Shown here: positions 55,032-64,000 of the stretch, piece by piece
Layout of the letters: each line of letters opens with the position of its first letter
Position numbering within the stretch: position 1 is the stretch's first letter
Notes under the pieces: model-generated
What the model was told of the DNA's origin: nothing
Seen by the model: only the letters and a program-made list of their open reading frames with translations
Databases searched by the model: none
Position numbers and translations under genes: made by a program
From: G963556115 sp963666605
GTDB taxonomy: Bacteria > Planctomycetota > SZUA-567
NCBI GenBank assembly: GCA_965140405.1
Contig: OZ223208.1
Span: 1,240,001 to 1,304,000, forward strand
DNA length: 64,000 bases
Reading direction: 5' to 3'

Positions 55032-55250
55032 CTACTTATGCACCTCTATAGCATTCGGTTCTGGGCAGGTATAATAGCAGTTTCCACACCCAATACAGCC
55101 TTCACCTGAGTACACAGCATGCCTATACCCTCTTTCATTTATATCATTAGACATACTTAGCACCTCTTTTGGGCAAGCGACGATGCACCGACCACACGCC
55201 TTACACTCCAGCGCATTGATAACTGGGCAAGGCTTTTTAATATCATCCAT
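55032..55250 (-). CDS. Two-cluster 4Fe-4S ferredoxin subunit
   Basis: A 72-residue ferredoxin with two CxxCxxCxxxCP-type motifs: 'CKACGRCIVACPKEV' and 'CIGCGNCYYTCPEPN'. Each should bind one [4Fe-4S] cluster. It is the delta (electron-carrying) subunit of the Kor/Vor oxidoreductase whose other subunits follow downstream. The ATG at 55250 has GGAG upstream, and the seven-residue extension to 55271 is rejected. Confidence 0.92.
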   Translation of the reverse strand: MDDIKKPCPVINALECKACGRCIVACPKEVLSMSNDINERGYRHAVYSGEGCIGCGNCYYTCPEPNAIEVHK

Positions 55251-55489
55251 AGCTAACTCCAACAAAGACAATAGCTAACAAAATTATCAGCTTTTTTTAT
55301 TTTACACCCTTATCACAATAATTCAATACCTAATACAAATATTAAATGCTGCTCATATACACTGCATTTACCCGAAATAATTAATCCTAGGCCAAGCTAA
55401 TTTACAGCATATGACACAATTGCATGTATATATGCCATGATTTTCCTTCCATACTTTTAGCGCTATTTTTTTAAATTAGAGTTATTAAA

Positions 55490-56503
55490 TCAGAGTATAA
55501 TATATAGCCAAACCGGAATGGTAATAATACTTACACCAGTACTTAGAACTAGCATAGATGAGACAAATCCCTCCTCTACTCCGGCTTGCTTTGCAATTAC
55601 ATAACTTGCAACGGCATCCGGCATTGAAGCAAGCAACACACCTATTCCCAAAGTTTGAAGACTTGCGTCAGGATATAGGTATAATGACAGTCCAAACGCC
55701 ATCGCTGGAAGAAAGACTAATTTTCCCAGTATTACCATAATCAGGGCAAATATTTTATTAGTCAATGCTTTTAAATTCATTGCTGCACCTATTGCAATAA
55801 GAGCAAGCGGTAGACCCATTGAGCCAACAAGCCTCAAGAATGACTCTATCACACTAAGTCCACCAAGAGCCACACTATTCATGACAATAGGATTACTAAT
55901 TTCACCGTTTTCAGCTACGTGCTCAATTCTAAATAGTTCCGCTGTAAAAGCAACAATCGTTCCAGCAATAGCTGCTAAAAATATGGGATTTTTTAGTATT
56001 TTGCCTACCATTTTAATGGTTGAATTACCTTCATTAGAGCCACCATAAAACCCAATTAGTATAAACGAAACACATATATACACCAACATAAGATAGGCAT
56101 TATACACTGCCGCATAGCTTATTCCTATATCTCCAAAAGCAAATTCACTCATTGGAAAACCAACATAAACAGTATTCGCCCAATAAGTACCAAATATCCA
56201 TGAAGCAGCAAAACCACCTTTATAGCCAAAAATCTTTGCCATTATCATATAAAGCACAACAAGAACAAACACTGCAATTAATGATGGTAAAACTAAGGCA
56301 GGATTCCACATATTGTCAAATTTTTGCTTTGCAATATTTATAAAGACGAGAGCTGGGAGAGAGAACATACTAACAAACCAATTTATAAAGGTCTTTCTAT
56401 CTTCATTAATAATTCCTTTTAGAGTAAGGATCTTCCCTAACCCAATCATTGCAAAAACTGGCAACGTTATCTTCAGGACTTCAATAACTCTTTCAAATTC
56501 CAT
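55490..56503 (-). CDS. Auxin efflux carrier (AEC) family transporter
   Basis: A 337-residue integral membrane protein with about ten hydrophobic helices and the repeat layout of AEC/PIN-like permeases ('ITLPVFAMIGLGKILTLKG' start, 'SWIFGTYWANTVYVGFPMSEFAFG', 'GMGLPLALIAIGAAMNLKAL', 'ASMPDAVASYVIAKQ'). Bacterial relatives export or exchange malate and other organic acids. Substrate unknown. It stands alone, 240 bases upstream of the ferredoxin gene. Confidence 0.88.
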   Translation of the reverse strand: MEFERVIEVLKITLPVFAMIGLGKILTLKGIINEDRKTFINWFVSMFSLPALVFINIAKQKFDNMWNPALVLPSLIAVFVLVVLYMIMAKIFGYKGGFAASWIFGTYWANTVYVGFPMSEFAFGDIGISYAAVYNAYLMLVYICVSFILIGFYGGSNEGNSTIKMVGKILKNPIFLAAIAGTIVAFTAELFRIEHVAENGEISNPIVMNSVALGGLSVIESFLRLVGSMGLPLALIAIGAAMNLKALTNKIFALIMVILGKLVFLPAMAFGLSLYLYPDASLQTLGIGVLLASMPDAVASYVIAKQAGVEEGFVSSMLVLSTGVSIITIPVWLYIIL

Positions 56504-56860
56504 ATAGTTCTTTCTAATAAAAATAACTTAAATATCAATTCCTACTTTCATAGAGTATACGCCACAGGCTATACTTTGACTAGTATTATTACATATGCTT
56601 TATTTTTTTTTATAAACCACCTAACAACTCAACAAATACGCTGGTCTCATAAACTCTGATTTTGCTGATACAATAGCAAAAATGCCTCAATCTCCTTAAA
56701 ATCACAATATATAATACTAATACTAAAAGTAGCGAACTTCAAAAACTCTTAAAACAAAAAAGTTATTTATCATACTTATGCCACTTGTCGCATCGCTATA
56801 TCTATGCACAATCTCGCATGCAAAATACCTAAAAAGGCGACATTGTTATAATAGACTTGG
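56504..56860. other. AT-rich gap upstream of the AEC gene
   Basis: About 357 bases between the AEC gene start and the ABC-transporter pseudogene. It must contain the AEC promoter. No frame, repeat or fold stands out. Confidence 0.45.
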
Positions 56861-57303
56861 CAAATGATAGAAATTGTAAAGCTTGTTAGAAGAGAAGACC
56901 TTGAGATTCTAATCATGTATGAGCCGACTAGGGGTACTAATGTTGGTGCGAAATTTTAAATCTGTTCGCTCATAGTTAATCTTGCAAATATGGGCAATTT
57001 CATCATTATTTCTTCTAGTGAGATTGAAGAAATCATATGTATTTACAATCGAGCACTTGTGAAGAAAAAAGTAAAGATGTTAATGAAAAAACACCCAGGA
57101 TTTCAGGTATAAGCATACCATTTATACGAATTTCCACTTACGCTATTTCAGGTCTATGCTGAGCAATTGCTGATCTTATATTTGCAGCACATGTTGGAGC
57201 AGCTCCTCTATCAGCTGGTACTGGTTAAGAGCTCAAAGTAATCGCATTTATAATTATTGTCTTTACTGCCATGATATCAAACCTTAAAAAGCAAAACAGA
57301 TAG
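56861..57303 (+). pseudogene. Decayed sugar ABC transporter ATPase and permease fragments
   Basis: The plus strand reads 'QMIEIVKLVRREDLEILIMY' then 'EPTRGTNVGAKF', a stop, and 'SSSEIEEIICIYNRALVKKK'. This is the second ATP-binding half of an RbsA-type ATPase (DEPTRG.DVGAK...SSE.PE). Around 57106-57303 it continues as 'YAISGLC*AIADLIFAAHVG' and 'APLSAGTG*ELKVIAFIII', the middle of an RbsC-type permease, with stops and a missing segment before the C-terminal end. It is a broken copy of the transporter type that is intact at 5.4-8.9 kb. Confidence 0.75.
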
Positions 57304-57384
57304 CACCCAAAAAAACATGCAAGAAAAAATTACAACATGCACCACAGCCCTACTCCTCTCTTAGTAAGAATTATTACTTTAATA

Positions 57385-57440
57385 ATACACAACAACAAAC
57401 CAGACCATATTATAGTATGGTCTGGTTTGTTGTTGTGTAT
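57385..57440. terminator. 25-bp perfect hairpin terminator
   Basis: A perfect 25-bp stem (57385-57409 with 57416-57440) with a 6-base loop lies 17 bases beyond the stop of the aldo/keto reductase gene. On the minus strand it follows that gene directly, so it is its terminator. It also shields the pseudogene side. Confidence 0.9.
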
Positions 57441-57457
57441 ATTATCAATGCTTCTAT

Positions 57458-58486
57458 TTACTGCTCAATATTTCCATCAAGATCCCAAAGATCTTCCCAA
57501 GTCTGATTCTCTTTCCAAAGGAATACTTGCCCTTTAATTAGTCGATTGCATTTACCAATATTCTTAATAGCTGCCATTTCCTCATCAGTCAAAAAATCTT
57601 CGGTAGTGCATTTCAAGTTACCTAAATACTTACTTTTATGAATAGAGAACGGAATAGGAACATGCCAACGCTGAGTCGCCCACTTAACGCAAATTACTGC
57701 TGGGTGAACACCATGATCCTTGGCAATTTTGACAATTACTGGATCTTCAATGTCAACAGTATCATCTTCAGTTCTATCTCTCTCAGGTCTAGCAGGTGAA
57801 CCAATTGGACAGAAACCGATAGGAATAATATCATTATCCATACACATTTGATATAGATCTTCCTGTTGGAAGTGTGGGTGTATCTCCATCTCATTTACTG
57901 CTGGCTTAATCTTACAATCTCTAAGTACTAATTCCAACTTAGGAATTGTCATGTTAGAAGTACCTATCTGCTTCACAAGCCCCATCTCAACTAGCTCTTC
58001 CATCTTCCTCCACGTCTTCATGAAGTTTTCATGGATATATGGCTTTGCATCTGGGCTACGTGAATCAACACTACAGCCAATAGGGTGGAAGTTAGGGAAC
58101 GGCCAGTGCACAATATAAAGATCTAGATAATCAAGCTGCAAATCCTTTAATGATTTTTGACATGAAGGAATCACATCTTCTGGAGCATGCTTATCGTTCC
58201 AAAGCTTAGAAGTTATGAATAACTCCTCACGTGGTATTCCTCCATCTATAATCTTTTTAAAAACGACACCTATTTTATCTTCATTACCATAGATTGCGGC
58301 ACAATCAAAGTGACGATACCCTATGGCAGCAGCACCTAGCACAGCTTCAGCAACCTCTTCATGCGAATACTTATCAGAACCAAAAGTACCCATACCAACT
58401 CCGGGAATTGTTGCACCAGTATACATTTTTCTCTGAGGCACTAGCTTTGGGTCAACTCCATCTGGATCGATTTTGAATTCACTCAT
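57458..58486 (-). CDS. Aldo/keto reductase
   Basis: A 342-residue NAD(P)H-dependent aldo/keto reductase with a TIM-barrel fold. The catalytic tetrad is visible: Asp and Tyr in 'DCAAIYGNED', Lys in 'ITSKLWNDKH', and His in 'YIVHWPFP'. Sugars or aldehydes are likely substrates. AAGGAG lies five bases before the ATG. It is monocistronic, with a terminator downstream and paired direct repeats upstream that may bind a regulator. Confidence 0.93.
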   Translation of the reverse strand: MSEFKIDPDGVDPKLVPQRKMYTGATIPGVGMGTFGSDKYSHEEVAEAVLGAAAIGYRHFDCAAIYGNEDKIGVVFKKIIDGGIPREELFITSKLWNDKHAPEDVIPSCQKSLKDLQLDYLDLYIVHWPFPNFHPIGCSVDSRSPDAKPYIHENFMKTWRKMEELVEMGLVKQIGTSNMTIPKLELVLRDCKIKPAVNEMEIHPHFQQEDLYQMCMDNDIIPIGFCPIGSPARPERDRTEDDTVDIEDPVIVKIAKDHGVHPAVICVKWATQRWHVPIPFSIHKSKYLGNLKCTTEDFLTDEEMAAIKNIGKCNRLIKGQVFLWKENQTWEDLWDLDGNIEQ

Positions 58487-58599
58487 AATATCTCCTTAGT
58501 AATCTTTAATATCTAATCTATATTTTATTAAACACTTTAAATATTATACTTTCTTTATATTATTCAATATACTACTTATTTCCCCCTTATGCAATGCGC

Positions 58600-58635
58600 A
58601 TTTTACGAATTAATCCTACTATTTTACGTATTAAT
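58600..58635. repeat. Two 15-bp direct repeats spaced 21 bp apart
   Basis: ATTTTACGAATTAAT (58600-58614) and ATTTTACGTATTAAT (58621-58635) differ at one base, and their starts lie 21 bases apart, two turns of the helix. They lie about 115 bases upstream of the aldo/keto reductase start. This is the usual arrangement for a regulator that binds as a head-to-tail pair. Confidence 0.55.
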
Positions 58636-58753
58636 TAAATTTTTATCTACTACGAAAAAAAGCACATATTATCACAATACACACTAATTTATAGCAAAAA
58701 TGCACTTGCTAACGATCAAATGTCCATAATATCCCTAAAAGGCTCAGCTTTTT

Positions 58754-58769
58754 AATCAAACATTTGATT
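58754..58769. promoter_or_regulatory. Probable TetR operator, inverted repeat
   Basis: AATCAAACATTTGATT has perfect 7-bp arms (58754-58760 and 58763-58769) and a 2-base centre. It touches the -35 box of the tetR-type gene, so a bound repressor would block RNA polymerase. Autoregulation is expected. Confidence 0.7.
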
Positions 58770-58795
58770 GACAGATACTTCTTTATATTTATAAT
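58768..58795 (+). promoter_or_regulatory. Consensus promoter of the TetR-RND efflux operon
   Basis: TTGACA (58768-58773) and TATAAT (58790-58795) are both perfect consensus boxes, 16 bases apart. The start codon of the TetR gene lies 45 bases after the -10 box. Confidence 0.85.
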
Positions 58796-58840
58796 CTCAC
58801 TTATTACGATCTTAAACTACAGTAAAAAAGGTAATTAGAT

Positions 58841-59506
58841 ATGATAGAAAAACATATGAGTAAGACACAGCTAAAGCTAATCAATACGGCTGGTCCCCTC
58901 TTCGCAGAAGATGGACTTAAAGGCACCCGTATTCGCTCAATAACCGAAGAAGCAGGAGTAAATGTTGCAGGAATCAACTATCACTTCGGCAGTAAGGAAC
59001 AATTGTATCAAGCAGTGATAAAGTTTGTATTCGAACGTATGGGGTATGTACATATTAGCACATATTGGAATGAATTACCCACTGAAGAACGCACTGAAGA
59101 AGGAATATACCGAATGATCTGCAAATGTATTGTAGATTGCTTCACAAAGTTATTCAAAAGTAACCATCCAATCTGGTACTTCAAAATAATCCAGAAAGAG
59201 CTAAGTAGCCCTACAGAAAATGTCGATATATCAAAAAAATACGAAGCTTATCAAGAAGATTCAAAAGCCACCGCAGAGATCTTTAGCATTCTCAAACCTT
59301 CTGCAAAAGAATGGGAAATTCAAGCTTGGCTTGTACTCTTATATAGTCAGACGATTAGTCTCAGCATACTAATGCCAAACAAAATTCTTTCTAACAGAAA
59401 GGACGGCCAACTTGATGAAAAATATATTGATGCTGTCATCAAAAACACCATTACTGCAACCACTTCAACACTCGGATTAAAAATAAAAAGTAATTATAAT
59501 CAATAA
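58841..59506 (+). CDS. TetR family repressor of the efflux operon
   Basis: A 221-residue TetR-type regulator. The N-terminal DNA-binding helix-turn-helix is 'IRSITEEAGVNVAGINYHFG', followed by the usual SKEQLYQAV. The C-terminal helical domain is similar to CecR/DUF1956 proteins ('NHPIWYFKIIQKELSSPT'). It is the first gene of an operon with a membrane-fusion protein (gap 37 bases) and RND pump (gap 51), so it most likely represses the pump and responds to a drug-like ligand. Confidence 0.93.
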   Translation: MIEKHMSKTQLKLINTAGPLFAEDGLKGTRIRSITEEAGVNVAGINYHFGSKEQLYQAVIKFVFERMGYVHISTYWNELPTEERTEEGIYRMICKCIVDCFTKLFKSNHPIWYFKIIQKELSSPTENVDISKKYEAYQEDSKATAEIFSILKPSAKEWEIQAWLVLLYSQTISLSILMPNKILSNRKDGQLDEKYIDAVIKNTITATTSTLGLKIKSNYNQ

Positions 59507-59543
59507 CATACTAGCATTTTCAGACAAACAAGAGGAATAGAAC

Positions 59544-60626
59544 ATGTCAAACTACAAAAAATATCTAACTATTATTATAATGCTCTGTATAGTCGGAGCC
59601 GGAGCTTTCTACTACACAGCTCATGCAACAGATAAGAAGGAAAAATACCAAGAAAAAGCCAGGCCTGTAAAAACTATGCTGGTAACACGTAGCAACCACA
59701 CAGCAACAAGATCATTCCCTGGAAAGGTTAGAGCGAGCAAGAGAGTAGATCTTGCTTTTGAAGTAAGTGGTGTACTTACAGATCTTCCCATAAGAGACGG
59801 ACTAATGGTTAAAGAAGGGGACCTTCTTGCACGCTTAGACCAACGTACATTCAAAAACAATTTACTCTCATCTGAAGCCGCATTTACTGAAGCAAAACTT
59901 CATCTAGATAGAACTAAAAGGCTCATAAAAGACAAGGTTGTAGCTCTTTCTGTACTAGACAGTTCACAGTCTACTTTCGATAGAGCAAAAGCCCAACTTG
60001 AAATATCAAAAAAGAATCTTTCAGACACAGAGCTCCGCGCTCCATTTGATGGTATTATTACTAATAAATATGTAGAGAACCACCAAAAAGTTGCTCCTGC
60101 ACAAACTATCGTAAGCTTACAAGACATGACCAATATTGAGATTGTCATTCAAATTCCAGAGTCGATAATGGTCTACGCGACACCTGATGATTATCATAGC
60201 AAATTGACTGTCAAGTTTGATGCAATAAAAGACCGAGAGTTTGAAGCAAAAGTACACGAATACAGTATTGATGCAGATAATCAGACCCAGACCTATGAAT
60301 TAGTACTTACTATGCCAACCTCAGCAGAATTTAATTTTCTCCCAGGCATGACAGCAACAGTAAGCTCAAATGATTTTATAAAAGCTACAGAACAAAAACT
60401 TGACACTATCTGGCTTCCTTCACCAGCTATTCAAGGTGAAGAAAATGGCAATAAGACCTATGTCTATGTTGTTACCCCAAAGAATACTGTACAGAAGAAA
60501 TACATTACTATAGGTAGCCCTACCAATGCCGGAATTCCTGTCATTTCTGGTCTTGAGGAAGGTGAACAAGTTATTATTGCAGGTTCCAGTTATCTTCGTG
60601 ATGGTATGCTAGTACGACCACTTTAA
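59544..60626 (+). CDS. RND efflux membrane fusion protein
   Basis: A 360-residue periplasmic adaptor of the HlyD/AcrA type. One N-terminal membrane or signal segment (about 8-27) is followed by the barrel-sandwich hybrid ('VSGVLTDLPIRDGLMVKEGDLLARLD'), a helical hairpin (about 85-145), the second half of the lipoyl domain ('LRAPFDGIITNKYVENHQKVAP'), and a beta-barrel region. It links the inner-membrane pump downstream to an outer-membrane channel. No cysteine for lipid anchoring is evident. Confidence 0.94.
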   Translation: MSNYKKYLTIIIMLCIVGAGAFYYTAHATDKKEKYQEKARPVKTMLVTRSNHTATRSFPGKVRASKRVDLAFEVSGVLTDLPIRDGLMVKEGDLLARLDQRTFKNNLLSSEAAFTEAKLHLDRTKRLIKDKVVALSVLDSSQSTFDRAKAQLEISKKNLSDTELRAPFDGIITNKYVENHQKVAPAQTIVSLQDMTNIEIVIQIPESIMVYATPDDYHSKLTVKFDAIKDREFEAKVHEYSIDADNQTQTYELVLTMPTSAEFNFLPGMTATVSSNDFIKATEQKLDTIWLPSPAIQGEENGNKTYVYVVTPKNTVQKKYITIGSPTNAGIPVISGLEEGEQVIIAGSSYLRDGMLVRPL

Positions 60627-60677
60627 GGCAAACAACACATAAAGCTGATAACTCATATTAGACATTAGGATAAGTTA

Positions 60678-63600
60678 ATGAATATTACAAAATACTCGAT
60701 AGAGAACCCAATAGTCATATACACCCTTACACTATTTGCAATAATAGGCGGTGTCTTGGCATATTTAAATCTAGGAAAACTCGAAGATCCAGAATTTACC
60801 ATTAAACAAGCAGTTATAATGACCCAATATCCTGGAGCGACAGCTCTAGAGGTAGAGCAAGAAGTAACAGATAAATTAGAGATAGCTATCCAGCAACTCA
60901 AACAGCTAGACAAAATCTGGTCAGAGAGTAAACCCGGAGTATCAATTATCCACGTTGAAATGCAGGATAAATTTGACAAAGAAAGTCTACCTCAAGTATG
61001 GGATGAATTACGCCGTAAGATAGGAGACGTTCGCTCAGATCTTCCATCCGGATGTAATGACCCAATAGTTAATGATGACTTCGGTGACGTATACGGTGTC
61101 TACTTTGCACTAACAGGTGATGGTTACACACTAAAAGAGCTTTACGACTATGCCAAGCTTCTTCGCAAAGAACTTCTTCTATGCACCAATGTTGCCAAAG
61201 TAGGAATAAACGGTTATACACCAGAAGCTATTTATTTAGAAATGCCAAGAGCCAAGATGGCACAACTTGGCATTACACCTGCTAATATCTTCGGGGCAAT
61301 CAACGATCAGAACTTAGTAGGTAATGGAGGTAGCGTCGAATATAATAACCATTACATAACCATCAACTCTTCAGGAACATTTGACTCTATAGAAAGTATT
61401 AGTAATCTTCTAATAAGTGGTAGCGATGCTGAGAAATTAATACGCTTAGGAGACCTTGTTACCTTCCATAGATCTTACTACGAACCAGCCCAGTCACTGA
61501 TGGAGTCAAATGGCCAAAAAGCCCTAGGCATCGGCATCTCAACTATACCAGGGACCAACGTTGTTGTGATGGGTGAGGCTGTTGAGAAGAAACTAGAAGA
61601 ATTAAAAGACCTCACTCCAGTTGGAATAGAACTAAAACCAATATATTTCCAATCGCAGATAGTTACGGAATCTATCAACGGCTTTGTTATAAATCTCGTA
61701 GAAGCAATTATCATTGTAGTTGTTCTGCTCTTCATATTTATGGGACGACATGAAGGACTCATAATCGGTCTCGTTCTACTTGTAACAATATTAATTACAT
61801 TTGTTGGAATGCTATATATGGAGGTAAATCTTCAACGAATTAGTTTGGGTGCACTTATTATTGCCTTGGGTATGCTCGTTGACAATGCCATCGTTGTTGC
61901 AGAGGGTATTGTAATAAAAATGCAGCGGGGTGTTGAGAAGAAGCTTGCAGCTGAACAGACGGTAAAAGAAACCCAATGGCCTCTCCTAGGCGCAACAATA
62001 ATTGCTATTATTGCCTTTTCAGCAATCTCACTATCACAAGACTCGTCAGGTGAATTTTTAGGAAGTCTATTCAAAGTAATCGCTCTATCACTACTTATAA
62101 GTTGGGTCACTGCAATAACGTTGACCCCTCTTCTCTGTATCCAGCTTATTACCAAAAAGGATGCTAACGCAAAAGACCCTCACGATAACTTCTTCTTCAA
62201 GCTATATGCAAAATTATTGAAGAAATGCATTAATCATAGATATATTGTAATTACTTTTATGCTTACACTACTAGTAATCTCTGGATATTGTTTCAAATTT
62301 GTTGATCAGACATTCTTCCCGTCAAGTACCAGAAATATCTTTTTAGTAGATATCTGGCTACGAGAGGGAACACATATAGACCAGACCAACAAAATAGCGC
62401 ATGAAATAGCTGAAAAACTGCGCCAAAATGAACACATAACTGATACAATACAATTTACTGGATCAGGTGGTCAACGTTTTACCTTAACATATTCAGTTGA
62501 GTCACCAAACACATCATTCATTGAATTCTTAGTATATACTGATGATTACAAAATAATTGACTCACTCATACCTGGTATCAATCAAATGCTACTTGAAGAA
62601 TACCCTGAAGTACAATCAAATATCAAGAAGATGGATATTGGACCATCAACAAAATCAAAAATTGAAGCGAGATTTATTGGGTCTGACCCAAATATTCTTC
62701 ATGAACTTGCGAATAAAGCAAAATCTATCTATGCTGATTACGGTCTAAACAACGGCATTACACGCTTTATTAGAGATGACTGGAGAACTCCAGTTGAAAG
62801 TTTAGAGGTTGAAATTGCTGAGTCGCGTGCAAGAAACGCTGGTTTATCACGACCAGATATTAATCAAGCAATAGCAACAAACTATACAGGTAGTATAACT
62901 GGTTTATTCAGAGAAGGTGATGAGATGCTTCCAATTATCGCTCGTCCACCTAAAAACGAAAGAGATGAATTTAGTGATATTGCAGACATTCTCGTTTGGT
63001 CGAAAATTCATGGTAAACCAGTACCTATTACACAAGTTGTAGATAATATTTCGCTAAAATGGAAAGATAATATTATTCGCAGACGTAACAGGCAACACTG
63101 TATCACAGCACAATGTGAACCAAATAACACAACGGCTATCAATCTTTACAATAAGATTAAAGGTGATATAGAAGCAATTGAGCTACCAATAGGGTATCAT
63201 CTTGAATGGGGCGGCGAGGCTGAATCATCTGCTGAAGCTCAAGAAAAGCTTTTATCAAAATTCCCACTTGCTCTGATTTCAATGTTTACAATATCACTCT
63301 TATTATTTAAGACTATAAGACATCCAATAATTATCTTCTTAGGGCTACCGCTATGTATTATTGGTATTACTTGGGGATTACTTGCTTTTGGAGCTCCATT
63401 TAGCTTTACAGCTCTACTTGGTTTCCTCAGCCTTACAGGTATGCTTATTAAGAATGAAATTGTCCTTCTTGAGCAGATCAACCTAGAAGTGGATCTTGGT
63501 AAAGAACCATTTACAGCTATTATTGAAGCATCAATAAGCCGTGTACGTCCAGTATGTATGGCAGCATTCACAACCGTACTTGGAATGATACCACTAGTCT

Positions 63601-63725
63601 TTGATGCCTTCTTCCAATCGCTTTCAGTAACAATTATGGGTGGACTTACCTTTGCAACCGTCTTGACGCTTATCTTTGTACCTGTAATATACGCTACACT
63701 ATTCAGAGTAAAAGAAAAGAAGTAA
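60678..63725 (+). CDS. RND multidrug efflux permease
   Basis: A 1015-residue RND transporter of the HAE1-like type, with twelve membrane segments in two halves and two large periplasmic loops. It uses the proton gradient to export drugs or metabolites. Conserved features include 'PEFTIKQAVIMTQYPGAT', 'ALGMLVDNAIVVAEGI' with the proton-relay aspartate in TM4 (LVDNAIV), and 'LLGFLSLTGMLIKNEIVLLE'. Substrate range is unknown. No outer-membrane factor has yet appeared, unless the truncated gene after it is involved. Confidence 0.95.
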   Translation: MNITKYSIENPIVIYTLTLFAIIGGVLAYLNLGKLEDPEFTIKQAVIMTQYPGATALEVEQEVTDKLEIAIQQLKQLDKIWSESKPGVSIIHVEMQDKFDKESLPQVWDELRRKIGDVRSDLPSGCNDPIVNDDFGDVYGVYFALTGDGYTLKELYDYAKLLRKELLLCTNVAKVGINGYTPEAIYLEMPRAKMAQLGITPANIFGAINDQNLVGNGGSVEYNNHYITINSSGTFDSIESISNLLISGSDAEKLIRLGDLVTFHRSYYEPAQSLMESNGQKALGIGISTIPGTNVVVMGEAVEKKLEELKDLTPVGIELKPIYFQSQIVTESINGFVINLVEAIIIVVVLLFIFMGRHEGLIIGLVLLVTILITFVGMLYMEVNLQRISLGALIIALGMLVDNAIVVAEGIVIKMQRGVEKKLAAEQTVKETQWPLLGATIIAIIAFSAISLSQDSSGEFLGSLFKVIALSLLISWVTAITLTPLLCIQLITKKDANAKDPHDNFFFKLYAKLLKKCINHRYIVITFMLTLLVISGYCFKFVDQTFFPSSTRNIFLVDIWLREGTHIDQTNKIAHEIAEKLRQNEHITDTIQFTGSGGQRFTLTYSVESPNTSFIEFLVYTDDYKIIDSLIPGINQMLLEEYPEVQSNIKKMDIGPSTKSKIEARFIGSDPNILHELANKAKSIYADYGLNNGITRFIRDDWRTPVESLEVEIAESRARNAGLSRPDINQAIATNYTGSITGLFREGDEMLPIIARPPKNERDEFSDIADILVWSKIHGKPVPITQVVDNISLKWKDNIIRRRNRQHCITAQCEPNNTTAINLYNKIKGDIEAIELPIGYHLEWGGEAESSAEAQEKLLSKFPLALISMFTISLLLFKTIRHPIIIFLGLPLCIIGITWGLLAFGAPFSFTALLGFLSLTGMLIKNEIVLLEQINLEVDLGKEPFTAIIEASISRVRPVCMAAFTTVLGMIPLVFDAFFQSLSVTIMGGLTFATVLTLIFVPVIYATLFRVKEKK

Positions 63726-63755
63726 TAATTCAGCGTTTTACGACAATTAATTATC

Positions 63756-63792
63756 AATCCCTTAGCAAATTATTTCTGCTAAGGGATTTTTT
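63756..63792 (+). terminator. Terminator of the efflux operon
   Basis: AATCCCTTAGCA (63756-63767) pairs perfectly with TGCTAAGGGATT (63777-63788), followed by a run of T residues. It lies 30 bases past the RND stop. Confidence 0.9.
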
Positions 63793-63873
63793 TTAACCCC
63801 AATACTATTTTAATTCAGTATATAATAATATAAGTCATTACCATTAGCCTCCTATATAAAAGGATACCCAAGG

Positions 63874-64000
63874 ATGAATACTATTAAGTATCTTGCGACC
63901 ACTATTACTCTATCTATCACACTCCTAATAAGTTTAAATTGCCAAGCAAACTCACAACTAGCGCCTGTCAGTATTGTAATAAAATCCGACAAACTCTTTG
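63874..64000 (+). CDS. Secreted protein, cut by the window edge
   Basis: Only the first 42 codons are visible. MNTIKYLATTITLSITLLIS is a signal peptide with probable cleavage near CQA|NS, followed by 'LAPVSIVIKSDKLF'. AGGAT lies upstream. Cys23 is preceded by Asn, which does not fit a good lipobox. The gene may be unrelated to the efflux operon because a terminator intervenes. Confidence 0.6.
   Translation, partial: MNTIKYLATTITLSITLLISLNCQANSQLAPVSIVIKSDKLF

Overview
The window is an AT-rich stretch of chromosome from a Gram-negative bacterium, densely coded on both strands. The best taxonomic clue is the 62-residue lysine-rich small basic protein at 39767-39955. It matches the 'small basic protein' family that I know mainly from Verrucomicrobia, Chlamydiae and related phyla. 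Together with LpxL-type acylation, a Wza-like exporter, AcnB, ferredoxin-dependent 2-oxoacid oxidoreductase, D-lactate dehydrogenase and a B12 corrinoid protein, this suggests an anaerobic or facultative member of the PVC superphylum, perhaps Lentisphaerota or Kiritimatiellota. That placement is inference.

Layout. 1-5.3 kb: an unrecognised acidic-linker protein, a TPR protein, then a stress block (Hsp20, Lon, PPK2). 5.4-11.5 kb: a sugar or polyol module on the minus strand (permease, ATPase, binding protein, zinc dehydrogenase) with a divergent LacI regulator and a perfect operator palindrome in front of the dehydrogenase. 11.5-13.1 kb: an orphan corrinoid protein and a CobW-like GTPase. 13.2-23.4 kb: membrane and coiled-coil proteins, then a partner-switching signalling set (STAS antagonist, CheA-like protein lacking a kinase domain, response-regulator phosphatase, RsbW-type kinase), and a large divergent hybrid histidine kinase. 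23.5-31.7 kb: an STN-domain protein, a TPR periplasmic protein, PdxB, and a four-gene polysaccharide export cluster with a degenerate tyrosine-kinase-like ATPase. 31.7-46.4 kb: housekeeping and metabolism (AcnB, HemW, HolA, PanD, small basic protein, DUF89-like protein, lipoate ligase family, LdhA, ClpP, NrdD-tail-like protein). 46.5-56.5 kb: an AraC regulator, CdaA-YbbR (c-di-AMP synthesis), a glycosyltransferase, an LpxL-like acyltransferase, a Kor/Vor oxidoreductase operon with a fused beta-gamma subunit, and an AEC transporter. 57.4-64 kb: an aldo/keto reductase, a TetR-MFP-RND efflux operon, and a truncated secreted protein at the right edge.

Three intergenic regions hold decayed genes: a small cysteine protein near 38.6 kb, an AraC tail near 50.0 kb, and a sugar ABC ATPase/permease remnant near 57.0 kb. 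This points to ongoing gene loss. I saw no tRNA, rRNA, CRISPR array, insertion sequence or prophage. The most unusual items are the CheA-like protein without a kinase domain inside a partner-switching operon, the hybrid kinase whose second Hpt domain has lysine at the phospho-histidine position, the export ATPase with a lost P-loop lysine, and a structured GC-richer segment downstream of acnB that may be a non-coding RNA.
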